Assembly: GCF_001513745.1 (NCBI RefSeq)
Contig: NZ_CP013382.1
Location: 496,001-560,000 of the forward strand
From: Burkholderia humptydooensis
GTDB lineage: Bacteria; Pseudomonadota; Gammaproteobacteria; Burkholderiales; Burkholderiaceae
Length of the DNA: 64,000 bases
Reading direction: 5' to 3'
Shown here piece after piece: positions 15,758 through 24,644 of the stretch (positions are counted from its first letter, which is position 1; every line of letters starts with the position of its first letter). Under the pieces are notes generated by a model. The model ran no database searches, was not told the origin of the DNA, and saw nothing but the letters and a program-made list of their open reading frames with translations. A program made the translations under genes and the position numbers.

Positions 15758-17050
15758 TCACAGCAGATCGCGCAACCGGTACCACGCCATCGCGAGCACG
15801 AGCGCCGGCATCCTGAGCGCCGCGCCGCCCGGAAAGTCGCGATGGCGGATCTTGCCGAACACGTCGAAGCGCGCGGCCTGTCCGTCGATCGCATCGGCGA
15901 TCAGCTTGCCCGCGAGCCCCGTTGTGTTCACGCCGTGCCCGGAGAAGCCCTGCGCGAAATAGACGGTCGGCGACAGCCGGCCGAAGTGCGGCGCACGGTT
16001 CATCGTGATGTCGACGAAGCCGCCCCACGCATGGTCGACCTTCGCGTCGGCGAGCTGCGGGAAGGTCTTCAGCATGTCGCGGCGCATCGCGTCGGCGAGG
16101 TCGCGCGGCTCGAGCGTCGAATAGCTGACCTTGCCGCCCCATAGCAGGCGCGTATCGGGCGTGGGGCGGAAGTAGTCGAGCGCGAAGCGGCTGTCGCAGA
16201 TCGCGGCCTGCGCGGGCATCAACGCGTGCGCGCGCGCTTCGCCGAGCGGCTCGGTCGCGATCACGTAGGTGCCGACCGGCATGATCTTGCGCGACAGCGC
16301 GGGTGCGAGCGCACCGAGAAACGCATTGCACGCGAGCACGACGAATTTCGCGCGGACCGCGCCGCGCGCGGTCGACACGACGTGCCCGCCGGCTTCGCTC
16401 GCGATGCGCGTGACGGCGCTGTCCTCGTAGATGCGCGCGCCGCTTTCGACGGCCGCGCGCGCGAGCCCGAGCGTGTAGTTGAGCGGATGCAGATGGCCGC
16501 TGTCCGGATCGAAGAGCCCGCCGAGATAGCGGCTCGACTGCACGTATTGCGCGAGCGCGTCGCGCTCGACGTAGCGCAAGCGCTCGTAGCCGAAGCGGCG
16601 CGCCGCTTCGTCGCGCGAGCGGCGCAGCGCATCGACGTCGCGCGGCTTGTTCGCGGCGGTCAGATAGCCGGGCATCAGCGCGCAGTCGATCGCATGCTTC
16701 GCAATCCTTTCCTTGACGATCGACAGCGTCTCGCGCCCCATGTCCCAGATCAGCCGGATTTCGTCGGCGTTCAGATACGGCTCGAAGGCGTCGATTCCGC
16801 ATGCGAAGCCGCCGATCAACTGGCCACCGTTGCGCCCGCTCGCCGCCCATCCGACCTTCGACGCCTCGACGACCGCGACCGAATGGCCGCGCTCGGCGAG
16901 ATTGAGCGCGGCCGACACGCCGGTCAGGCCCGCGCCGATCACGCAGACGTCGGCGTCGATCGTGCCTTCCAGCGGCGGATGACGGGTGGTGTCGTTGACG
17001 GTCGCCGCATAGTACGACGCGGCGTGCGGTTGGTTGATGAACTCGAGCAT
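15758..17050 (-). CDS. puuB: FAD-dependent gamma-glutamylputrescine oxidoreductase-like (copy 1)
   Basis: A 430-aa DAO-family flavoprotein. The FAD-binding VCVIGAGLTGVSAALNLAERG starts near residue 35, followed by GWAASGRNGGQLIGGF and, near the C-terminus, the second FAD motif YFAQGFSGHGVNTTGLAG. In the Puu pathway this enzyme oxidises gamma-glutamylputrescine to the aldehyde plus peroxide and ammonia. It is the last gene of the polyamine operon, 65 bases after a 443-aa paralogue with the same motif order. Which copy does the PuuB reaction, or whether one serves another amine, cannot be settled here. Start fixed by the ATG just upstream of the family N-terminus (MLEFINQ). Confidence 0.85.
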   Translation of the reverse strand: MLEFINQPHAASYYAATVNDTTRHPPLEGTIDADVCVIGAGLTGVSAALNLAERGHSVAVVEASKVGWAASGRNGGQLIGGFACGIDAFEPYLNADEIRLIWDMGRETLSIVKERIAKHAIDCALMPGYLTAANKPRDVDALRRSRDEAARRFGYERLRYVERDALAQYVQSSRYLGGLFDPDSGHLHPLNYTLGLARAAVESGARIYEDSAVTRIASEAGGHVVSTARGAVRAKFVVLACNAFLGALAPALSRKIMPVGTYVIATEPLGEARAHALMPAQAAICDSRFALDYFRPTPDTRLLWGGKVSYSTLEPRDLADAMRRDMLKTFPQLADAKVDHAWGGFVDITMNRAPHFGRLSPTVYFAQGFSGHGVNTTGLAGKLIADAIDGQAARFDVFGKIRHRDFPGGAALRMPALVLAMAWYRLRDLL

Positions 17051-17115
17051 GGCGTATGGATCGATGGGTTGGTGGGTGGGCCGGCGGTGCCGCGCTCGCG
17101 GGCGAGCCCGCGCGT

Positions 17116-18447
17116 TCAGAACAGCAGCTCGCGCGCGCGGTGATACAGCATGCCGAGCGCGAGCGCGGGCTGCCGCCACGCGGGGCCGCCGGGAAAGCGC
17201 CGGTGTCGCAGCCGCGCGAACAGATCGAACGCGCGCGCGTCGCCCGCGATCGCGTGCGCGACGATGCGGCCCGCGATGCCGGTCAGCGCGACGCCGTGGC
17301 CGCTGAAGCCCTGGAGATAGAAGTAGTTCGGATCGATCGCGCCGAAATCCGGCGCGCGGTTGCGGGTCACGTCGACGAAGCCGCCCCATGCGAATTCGAT
17401 GCGCACGTCGGCGAGCTGCGGGAACGCGCCGATCATCCGGCTGCGTATCGCGCCGACGAGCGCGTCGGGCGACGCGCCCGCCGAGCTCGCGCGGCCGCCG
17501 AACAGCATCCGGTGGTCGGCGGACAGCCGGAAGTAATCGAGAAAGAAGTTGTTGTCGCAGACCGCGTCGCGCCGGGAGATCAGCGCGTTCGCGCGGTCGG
17601 CGCCGAGCGCCTCGGTCGCGACGATGTACGACGCGACGGGCGCGATGCGCGCGGCCGCCGCGGCGGGCAGCACGCCGCCCGGGCCCGCGTTGCAGCACGC
17701 GACGACGTAGCGGCAGCGCACCTCGCCCGACGGCGTGCGCACGACGGGCCGCGCGCCGCGCGCGACTTCGAGTGCGGGCGTGTGCGAGAACAGCCGCGCA
17801 CCTTCGCGCCGCGCCGCGTCGGCGAGACCGATGCAGTATTTGAGCGGATGCAGATGCCCGGACCGCGGATCGTGGACGCCCGCGACATAGCGCGGCGACG
17901 CGATGCGCGCGCGAACCGCGTGCGCATCGAGCCATTCGAGCGACGGATGGCCCCAGCGCGACGTCGCGCTATCCATCCACTGCCGCAGCTCCGGCACGCG
18001 GCGCGGATGCGTCGCGACGGTCAGATAGCCGCGCGTGAGGTCGCAGTCGATGCCGTAGCGCGCGATGCGCTCGTCGACGAGCGCGAGCGCGTCGAGCGAC
18101 AGCGCCCATGCTTCGCGCGCGCCTTCGATGCCGAGCTGGCGCTCGATTTCGCCGTCCTTCGCGAAGCCCGCGATCAACTGCCCGCCGTTGCGGCCGGACG
18201 CGCCCCAGCCAGGCCGGTATGCGTCGAGCACGGCGACCGACAGGCCGCGCGCGCGGCAGTCGAGCGCGGTCGACAGGCCGGCGAATCCGGCGCCGATCAC
18301 GCAGACGTCGACGTCGAGCGCATCGTCGAGCACCGGGTCGTCGGCGGGGCGGCGGACGGTGGCTTCGTAGTACGAGCGGCGGGCGAGCGCGTCGGCGCGG
18401 CGGGCGAAGGTGTCGATCATGGGCAAAACGCGAAAGTCGTTCGGCAT
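17116..18447 (-). CDS. FAD-dependent gamma-glutamylputrescine oxidoreductase-like (copy 2)
   Basis: A 443-aa paralogue of the following gene. It has VCVIGAGFAGLSTALDCRARG as the FAD motif (about residue 46), GWGASGRNGGQLIAGF, the shared SGHLHPLKY stretch, and YLQGFSGHGVALTGIAG near the end. The two differ enough to be an old duplication rather than a recent one. It lies 87 bases downstream of the DUF3138-like barrel gene in the same orientation. Likely substrates are gamma-glutamylated polyamines or related amines. An alternative start at an internal Met (MIDTFARR) is possible. Confidence 0.83.
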   Translation of the reverse strand: MPNDFRVLPMIDTFARRADALARRSYYEATVRRPADDPVLDDALDVDVCVIGAGFAGLSTALDCRARGLSVAVLDAYRPGWGASGRNGGQLIAGFAKDGEIERQLGIEGAREAWALSLDALALVDERIARYGIDCDLTRGYLTVATHPRRVPELRQWMDSATSRWGHPSLEWLDAHAVRARIASPRYVAGVHDPRSGHLHPLKYCIGLADAARREGARLFSHTPALEVARGARPVVRTPSGEVRCRYVVACCNAGPGGVLPAAAAARIAPVASYIVATEALGADRANALISRRDAVCDNNFFLDYFRLSADHRMLFGGRASSAGASPDALVGAIRSRMIGAFPQLADVRIEFAWGGFVDVTRNRAPDFGAIDPNYFYLQGFSGHGVALTGIAGRIVAHAIAGDARAFDLFARLRHRRFPGGPAWRQPALALGMLYHRARELLF

Positions 18448-18534
18448 GCACGCGTCGCGACGTCGTGCAGCCGCGGCGCGTGATGCTTCAGAGAAAGGTT
18501 GTGGCGCAAACGCACGCGCGTCGCGCCATTGACG

Positions 18535-20115
18535 TCAGAACGAGTAGATGAACTGCGTCGCAAGCAGATCGTTGGACTTGCTGTACGAGCCGTCGTTCCG
18601 CAGGAACACCTTGTTGTTCGCCCAGTCGTGCCGGTATTCGACCTTCACGGTGATCTGCTGCGTCGGGTAGAACAGCAGATCGAGCGCGACGTCCTGCCGG
18701 TTCGCGCCCTTGCACTCGAAGCCGAGGCCGCCGTTCGCCTTCGATGTCGCGAGGCAGTCCGCATCGATGCCGAAGCCGTCCGCGGTATCCATCCCGTTGC
18801 CGTTGAGCGCGATCCCGCCGCCGCCGCCGCCGTTCTTGCTGTTCGCGAGGAAGTCGTAGCGCAGCGTCGCGCCCATCCGGCCGAGCACCGGCACGTTGAA
18901 CTTGCGGTGCGCGAGCAGCGACAAGCCGTACCACTGCGCGCGGCCGCCGTTGAACGCGGCGTGCTGCTGCTGGCCGTAGTCGATTTCCGCGTTGTACTGA
19001 ATGTCGGCGAGCGTGTATGTCGCATCCGCTTCGGCGAAGAAGAACGTGCCGTACGGGCTCGACGACTGGCCGCCCGGACCGTAGACGACCGCGCCCGACT
19101 GCGTCGTCGCGCTGCCGAGCGTCTGCCGCCCGATGTTGAACGAGCCGCCGAGATCGAGCGCGCTCGACCACGTGTAGTCGACGCGCGCGGTGAACGTCGG
19201 CACCTTGTTGCTCGTCGTGATCGGGTCGCCGAGCGCGTTCGTGCCCGTCTGCGTGACCGAGCCGTACGTGCGGTACTGCTCGTTGCCGAGCAGGAACTTC
19301 CACGCCCAGTTGCCCTTCGTGTAGTTCGCGCCGACGCCGATGTAGCTGCCCGGATCGGAGAAGTCGTACAGCAGGTTGTGCGTGAGCGTGAGCATCTGGT
19401 TCGACTGCTGCACCTCGTAGCCGCCGAAGCTCGGCATGAGGCCCGCGACGAGCGTCGTGGTCGCGCTGAGCGGCACGTTGACGACGGCGGTGTTGAGGAT
19501 GTTGTTGCCGATGTTGCCGCGCGAGTTCTGCAGGAGCGTGATGCCGTTGCCGCGATTCGGCATCAGCGTGATCTCGGCCGACGGCGCCATCGGGCCGACG
19601 CCGAACGTCTTCTTGATGTCGAGGTAGAGATCGCCGAATGTGCTGTTGAAGTAGTTGTAGTTGCTCTCGTGGTTCGCGAACAGGAACGACGACGTGCCCG
19701 CCGCGCGGTTGAACACGTAGGTCGGATCGATGTAGCCCGTCACCGAGAGGCCCGCGATCGGCCCGGTGTTCGCCGCGTCGGTCAGCGAATCGACCTTCAG
19801 TTGCTGATTCGCGATCTGCTGCTTCATCTGCGTGACGTCGTCGTTCGTCAGCGTCGCGGGCGCGCGGCCGTAGTCCGGCGACGATTCGTCGACGGGCGCC
19901 GCGGCGGCCGCCGCGGTTGCCGCCCCCGTGCCCGCAGCGGCGCCGCCGCCCGTCGCGCCGTGCTGCGAGGCGAGCGCGGCGCGCAGCTCCTTCATCTGCG
20001 CCTGCAGCGCGTTCAACTGCGCCTGCAGCGCCTTGATCTGCGCACTCGTCGACGCGGCGCCCGCGAAGCCGGGCAGCGACCCGGCCACGAGCAGACAGAT
20101 TAACTTCTTCTTCAT
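18535..20115 (-). CDS. DUF3138-like outer-membrane beta-barrel protein
   Basis: A 526-aa exported protein. A Lys-rich signal peptide (MKKKLICLLVAGSLPGFAGA) is followed by a heptad coiled coil (IKALQAQLNALQAQMKELRAAL) and a Gly/Ala/Thr linker, then a long region of alternating aromatic/polar beta strands ending in aromatic Phe (QFIYSF), the usual C-terminal sorting signal of outer-membrane barrels. The N-terminal coiled coil before a barrel resembles trimeric phosphoselective (OprP/OprO-like) porins. It sits between the putrescine permease potI and two puuB-like genes, so a role in taking polyamines across the outer membrane is a reasonable inference. An AGGAGA ribosome site fixes the start. 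Confidence 0.82.
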   Translation of the reverse strand: MKKKLICLLVAGSLPGFAGAASTSAQIKALQAQLNALQAQMKELRAALASQHGATGGGAAAGTGAATAAAAAAPVDESSPDYGRAPATLTNDDVTQMKQQIANQQLKVDSLTDAANTGPIAGLSVTGYIDPTYVFNRAAGTSSFLFANHESNYNYFNSTFGDLYLDIKKTFGVGPMAPSAEITLMPNRGNGITLLQNSRGNIGNNILNTAVVNVPLSATTTLVAGLMPSFGGYEVQQSNQMLTLTHNLLYDFSDPGSYIGVGANYTKGNWAWKFLLGNEQYRTYGSVTQTGTNALGDPITTSNKVPTFTARVDYTWSSALDLGGSFNIGRQTLGSATTQSGAVVYGPGGQSSSPYGTFFFAEADATYTLADIQYNAEIDYGQQQHAAFNGGRAQWYGLSLLAHRKFNVPVLGRMGATLRYDFLANSKNGGGGGGIALNGNGMDTADGFGIDADCLATSKANGGLGFECKGANRQDVALDLLFYPTQQITVKVEYRHDWANNKVFLRNDGSYSKSNDLLATQFIYSF

Positions 20116-20183
20116 GCGATTCTCCTGGGTGTCGTATTGCGAGGGACTTCGATTCGATGCGCATTCGGGCGAGCGGGGCGTCG

Positions 20184-21113
20184 TCAGGCCGTGCCGAGCG
20201 ATTTGCGCGTCGCCGCGGTTTGCGGCGCGCGCGGCGCGCCGCCGGCCGCGTCGGATTCGGGCGAGTCGGACGGCGCGGGCTGCGCGAACGCCTGGCGCAT
20301 GTCGCGCGCGCGTCGGCGCTCGCGGCTCAGCATCATCTGGTTGACGACGATCACGCCGATCGTCACCGCGGTGATGAAGAGCGTCGCGAGCGCGTTCATT
20401 TCGGGATTCAGGCCGAGACGCACGCGCGAGAACACGACGAGCGGCAGCGTCGTCGAGCCTGGGCCGGACAGGAACGCGGACAGCACGAGATCGTCGATCG
20501 ACAGCGTGAACGACAGCAGCCAGCCGGACAGCAGCGCCTGCGAGATCAGCGGCAGCGTGATCACGAAGAACACCTTGAGCGGCGTCGCGCCGAGATCGAG
20601 CGCCGCTTCTTCGAGCGACTTGTTCAGCTCCTTGACGCGCGACTGCACGATGATCGCGACGTACGACACGCACAGCATCACGTGACCGATCCAGATCGTC
20701 ACCATCCCGCGCCCCCTGGGCCAGCCGAGCATCTGCTCGAGCGCGACGAACAGCAGCAACAGCGAGATCCCCTGGATCACTTCGGGAATCACGAGCGGCG
20801 CGTTGATCATCCCGGTGTACAGCGTGAAGCCGCGAAAGCGTCCGAAGCGCGCGAGCACGAAGCCCGCCCACGTGCCGATGAACACGGAGGCGAACGCGGT
20901 CAACAGGCCGATCTTCAGCGATAGCCACGCGCTCGTCAGCAGCTCGTCGTCCTGCCAGAGCGCCGCGTACCACTTCAGCGAGAAGCCGGACCAGACCGTG
21001 ACGAGCTTCGATTCGTTAAACGAATAGACGACGAGGCTCACGATCGGGATGTAGAGGAACAGGAAGCCGAGCGTCAGCACGCCGGCGGAAAGCGGCTTGT
21101 TGGGCTTGATCAT
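20184..21113 (-). CDS. potI: Putrescine ABC transporter permease PotI
   Basis: A 309-aa inner-membrane permease of the spermidine/putrescine type, with six predicted helices and the binding-protein-dependent EAA loop EEAALDLGATPLKVFFVITLP that contacts the ATPase. The N-terminus is MIKPNKPLSAGVLTLGFLF. Its start overlaps the potH stop as ATGA, so the two are translationally coupled. It is followed after 68 bases by the outer-membrane barrel gene. Family length and order (F-G-H-I) match E. coli potFGHI. Confidence 0.93.
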   Translation of the reverse strand: MIKPNKPLSAGVLTLGFLFLYIPIVSLVVYSFNESKLVTVWSGFSLKWYAALWQDDELLTSAWLSLKIGLLTAFASVFIGTWAGFVLARFGRFRGFTLYTGMINAPLVIPEVIQGISLLLLFVALEQMLGWPRGRGMVTIWIGHVMLCVSYVAIIVQSRVKELNKSLEEAALDLGATPLKVFFVITLPLISQALLSGWLLSFTLSIDDLVLSAFLSGPGSTTLPLVVFSRVRLGLNPEMNALATLFITAVTIGVIVVNQMMLSRERRRARDMRQAFAQPAPSDSPESDAAGGAPRAPQTAATRKSLGTA

Positions 21114-22090
21114 TTCGCGTCCTCCAGCTCCTTCACCTGGTAGTACTGGAACACGGCCATCGGCACGAGGAGCAGCAGCACCATCGCGACCGTCACCGCG
21201 GAGGCCATCGGCCAGTCCATGTTGTTGAAGAACTCGTCCCACATCACGCGGCCGATCATCAGCGTGTCGGCGCCGCCGAGCAGCTCCGGGATCACGTATT
21301 CGCCGACGGCGGGAATGAACACGAGCAGGCTGCCCGCGATGATTCCGTTCTTCGACAGCGGCAGCGTGATCCGCGTGAACGCGACCCAGGGCTTCGCGCC
21401 GAGGTCGTAGGCGGCCTCGAGCAGCGTGAGGTCCATCTTCACGAGGTGCGCGTAGAGCGGCATCACCATGAACGGCAGGTACGAATAGACCATCCCGATG
21501 TAGACGCCCGCATCGGTGTGATAGAGGCGCAGCGGCGAGTGGATCAGGCCGATCGCGATCAGCGCGTGATTCAGCAGGCCATCGTCCTTCAGGATGCCGA
21601 TCCATGCGTAGACGCGGATCAGGAACGACGTCCAGAACGGCAGCATCACGCCCATCATCAGCAGGTTGCGCGTCGCGGGCGCGGAGCGCGCGATGTAGTA
21701 CGCCATCGGATAGCCGATCAGCAGGCACAGGAGCGTCGAGACCGCGGCCATCTTCAGTGAGCTGACATAGGTCGCGACATAGAGGCTGTCCTGCAGCAGG
21801 AACGCGTAATGGCCGAGCTGCAGCGCGAATTGCACCGCGCCGTCCTTGACGCTCATCAGCGCCGTGTACGGCGGGATGCCCATCACCTGATCGGCGAAGC
21901 TGATCTTCAGCACGAGCACGAACGGCAATGCGAAGAACAGCGCGAGCCACAGGAACGGCACGCCGATCGCGACGCCGCGGCCAGACGGCGTGAAGCGCGC
22001 CGCGAGGCGCGCGACGCGCGCGCGCACGGGCGCCGCGCCGCGGGCGGCGGGCGTAGCCGCCGCGAGGGAGGAGGAGGGAGACGTTCTCAT
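21110..22090 (-). CDS. potH: Putrescine ABC transporter permease PotH
   Basis: A 326-aa permease with a Ser/Ala-rich cytoplasmic N-terminus, six helices and the EAA motif LLEAAYDLGAKPWVAFTRIT. PotH and PotI form the heterodimeric channel of the putrescine importer. The start overlaps the stop of the ATPase gene by ATGA, and its own stop overlaps the potI start in the same way, so all three should be made in fixed ratio. Confidence 0.93.
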   Translation of the reverse strand: MRTSPSSSLAAATPAARGAAPVRARVARLAARFTPSGRGVAIGVPFLWLALFFALPFVLVLKISFADQVMGIPPYTALMSVKDGAVQFALQLGHYAFLLQDSLYVATYVSSLKMAAVSTLLCLLIGYPMAYYIARSAPATRNLLMMGVMLPFWTSFLIRVYAWIGILKDDGLLNHALIAIGLIHSPLRLYHTDAGVYIGMVYSYLPFMVMPLYAHLVKMDLTLLEAAYDLGAKPWVAFTRITLPLSKNGIIAGSLLVFIPAVGEYVIPELLGGADTLMIGRVMWDEFFNNMDWPMASAVTVAMVLLLLVPMAVFQYYQVKELEDAK

Positions 22091-23241
22091 TGCGTGAGCA
22101 CCACGCCGCTTGCGGGCGACCAGGAGACGAACACGTCGTCGTTGTACGCGGGCGCACCGTCCTGCATCAGGTGCGAGCTCGAAAGATTGGACATGACCGT
22201 CTTGCCGCTCGGCAGGCGCACGTGGTACAGCGAATAGCTGCCCATGTACGCGACGTCGGTGACGACGCCGCGCGCCCAGTTGTGCGGCTCGGCCGGCTTC
22301 TCGCGCGACACGCGCACGCGCTCCGGCCGCACCGAGATGCCGACCGGCATCCCGAGCGGGCCCGTGACGCCGTGGCTCACGTACATCCGCGCTTCGAGAT
22401 CCTCGCTTTCGACGAAGATGTGATCGGGCTCGTCCTCGACGACGACGCCCTCGAACAGGTTCGTCGAGCCGATGAATTCGGCCGAGAAGCGGCTGTTCGG
22501 GAATTCGTAGACCTGGCTCGGCGTGCCGATCTGCACGATCCGGCCTTCGCTCATCACCGCGAGGCGGCTTGCCATCGTCATCGCCTCTTCCTGATCGTGC
22601 GTGACCATCACGCAGGTCACGTCGACCTTCTCGATGATGTTGACGAGCTCGAGCTGCGTCTTCTGGCGGATCTTCTTGTCGAGCGCGGACATCGGCTCGT
22701 CGAGCAGCAGCAGCTTCGGCCGCTTGACGAGCGAGCGCGCGAGCGCGACGCGCTGCTGCTGGCCGCCCGAGAGCTGATGCGGCTTGCGCTGCGCGTAGCG
22801 GCCCATCTGCACGAGGTTCAGCGCGTCGGCGACGCGCTCTCGGATCTCCTGCTTCGGCGTGCCTTCCTGCTTCAGGCCGAACGCGACGTTCGACTCGACG
22901 CTCATGTGCGGGAAGAGCGCGTACGACTGGAACATCATGTTGACGGGCCGCCGATACGGCGGCAGCGCCGCGAGATCCTCGCCGTCGACGAAGATGCGCC
23001 CGGATGTGGCCGTCTCGAGCCCGGCGAGCATCCGCAGCAGCGTGGACTTGCCGCAGCCGGAGCTGCCGAGCAGCGCGAACAGCTCGTTTTTCGCGATCGA
23101 CAGATTGACGTTGTCGACGGCGGTGCTGTCTCCGAATTTTTTCACGACGTTCTCGATGCGGACGAACTCGTTCGTTCCGGCCGGCGTGGCGACCGGGGGA
23201 CGCGCCAGTTGCGCGGTGTCGATTGAAGGCGTCGATTTCAT
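22087..23241 (-). CDS. potG: Putrescine ABC transporter ATPase (PotG/PotA type)
   Basis: A 384-aa ATPase with Walker A GSSGCGKST (59-67), Q-loop MMFQSYALFPHM, signature LSGGQQQR (157-164), Walker B LLLLDEP (177-183) and the H-loop MVTHDQEEAM. The C-terminal third is the TOBE-like regulatory domain (ISVRPERVRVSRE). Context with potF, potH and potI favours the PotG assignment over PotA. The start at 23241 gives a short N-terminal extension before the first strand; the longer frame upstream runs through the gap after potF. No U-tract terminator separates it from potF, but a strong hairpin does (see 23411-23440). Confidence 0.92.
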   Translation of the reverse strand: MKSTPSIDTAQLARPPVATPAGTNEFVRIENVVKKFGDSTAVDNVNLSIAKNELFALLGSSGCGKSTLLRMLAGLETATSGRIFVDGEDLAALPPYRRPVNMMFQSYALFPHMSVESNVAFGLKQEGTPKQEIRERVADALNLVQMGRYAQRKPHQLSGGQQQRVALARSLVKRPKLLLLDEPMSALDKKIRQKTQLELVNIIEKVDVTCVMVTHDQEEAMTMASRLAVMSEGRIVQIGTPSQVYEFPNSRFSAEFIGSTNLFEGVVVEDEPDHIFVESEDLEARMYVSHGVTGPLGMPVGISVRPERVRVSREKPAEPHNWARGVVTDVAYMGSYSLYHVRLPSGKTVMSNLSSSHLMQDGAPAYNDDVFVSWSPASGVVLTQ

Positions 23242-23410
23242 GAAGTAGCCATCCTTCGTTTGGGGATCGCAGGCATGAGCGCTCCCGCGCGGCGCGCACA
23301 AGGCGAATCGCGGGGGGACTGCGACCGGGAATCGAGGCGCCGGGCGTTTCGGGCTGAACTTCAGGCTGAACTTCAGGCCGAACGCGCCGCCGCCGGATTG
23401 CGTGCTTGGG

Positions 23411-23440
23411 GCGCGCGGCAATCGAGCGATTGCCGCGCGC
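23411..23440 (-). promoter_or_regulatory. Strong hairpin in the potF-potG gap
   Basis: GCGCGCGGCAATCG (23411-23424) and CGATTGCCGCGCGC (23427-23440) form a perfect 14-bp stem with a 2-base centre, starting 16 bases after the potF stop. No U-run follows on the minus strand, so partial termination or 3'-end protection of potF mRNA is more likely than full termination. This would raise the binding protein above the membrane components. Confidence 0.6.
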
Positions 23441-23455
23441 CGGAATCGCTCGTGA

Positions 23456-24577
23456 TCAGTGCCCCGTCTTCAGTTGCGCCCACAGACGGTTTTCGAGCCG
23501 CAGGATGTCGGCGGGCATCGGCCGCATCAGCGTCATCTTCTTCAGCACGTCTTCGGGCGGGTAGACGGTCGGGTCCTGCGCGACGGCGGGCGCGACGAAC
23601 TGGCGCGCCGCGCGGTTCGCGGTCGGATAGAACACTTCGTTCGTGATCGCCGCGTTGACCTTCGGGTCCTCGATGTAGTTGATCCATTTCAGTGCGGCTT
23701 CCGCGTGCGGCGCATCCTTCGGGATCACCATCACGTCGAACCACAGCAGGCCGCCTTCCTTCGGATTCGTGAACTTGATGTCGTACGGGCGCTTCGCTTC
23801 GGCCGAGCGCCGATGCGCGATGCCGACGTCGCCCGACCAGCCGAGCGCGACGCACACGTCGTTGTTCGCGAGATCGTTGATGTAGCCGGACGAGTTGAAC
23901 TGCGTGATGTACGGGCGGACTTTCTTCAGCACGTCGAACGCCGCCTGGTAGTCGGCCGGGTTCGTGCTGTTCGGATTCCTGCCCATGTATTGCAGCGTCG
24001 CGGCGAACACGTCGACCGCCTGATCGAGGAACGACACGCCGCAGCCCTTGAGCTTCGACACGTTCGCCGGATCGAGCACGAGCGCCCAACTGTCGACGGG
24101 CGCGTTCTCGCCGAGCGCCTTCTTCACCGCCTGCACGTTGTAGCCGACGCCGTCGGTGCCGAACGCCCACGGCACGCCGTACTGGTTGCCCGGATCGGCG
24201 TCGGCGATCATCTTCATCAGCGTCGGATCGAGGTTCGACAGGTTCGGCAGCTTCGATTTGTCGAGCTTCTGGTAGACGCCCGCCTGAATCTGCTTGGCCA
24301 TGTAGTTCGACGTCGGCACGACGATGTCGTAGCCGGAGCTGCCCGCGAGCAGCTTCGCCTGCAGCGTGTCGTCGCTGTCGTAGTTGTCGTATTTGACGTG
24401 GATGCCCGATTGCTTCTCGAAGTTCGGGATCGTGTCTTTCGCGATGTAGTCTGACCAGTTGTAGACGTTCAGCTCGGCGCCGACCGCTTGCGCGGCCGGT
24501 GCGGCCAGCGCCGACGCGCCGGCGAGCGCGACGAGCGCAGCGCGCGCGACCGCATGACGAAGATGGCTCACACTCAT
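23456..24577 (-). CDS. potF: Putrescine-binding periplasmic protein
   Basis: A 373-aa binding protein with a signal peptide (about residues 1-31, ending APAAQA) and the PotD/PotF opening ELNVYNWSDYI. Further family features are YDIVVPTSNYMAKQIQ, a YGVPWAFGTDGVGYN loop and LGWSGDV. Trp/Asp/Ser residues of this kind form the polyamine cage in PotF. It comes 67 bases after spuC and before the ATPase and permease genes in one direction. Confidence 0.93.
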   Translation of the reverse strand: MSVSHLRHAVARAALVALAGASALAAPAAQAVGAELNVYNWSDYIAKDTIPNFEKQSGIHVKYDNYDSDDTLQAKLLAGSSGYDIVVPTSNYMAKQIQAGVYQKLDKSKLPNLSNLDPTLMKMIADADPGNQYGVPWAFGTDGVGYNVQAVKKALGENAPVDSWALVLDPANVSKLKGCGVSFLDQAVDVFAATLQYMGRNPNSTNPADYQAAFDVLKKVRPYITQFNSSGYINDLANNDVCVALGWSGDVGIAHRRSAEAKRPYDIKFTNPKEGGLLWFDVMVIPKDAPHAEAALKWINYIEDPKVNAAITNEVFYPTANRAARQFVAPAVAQDPTVYPPEDVLKKMTLMRPMPADILRLENRLWAQLKTGH

Positions 24578-24644
24578 GTTGTTCCCCTGATGATGAAGGT
24601 GGGCGCGCGGCGCCCGCGCGCCACCCGCCCGATTGGCAATGCCG

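Noticed and set aside
18499..20103. 534-codon frame antisense to the outer-membrane barrel
   Set aside because: Val/Arg/Asp-biased shadow without motifs.
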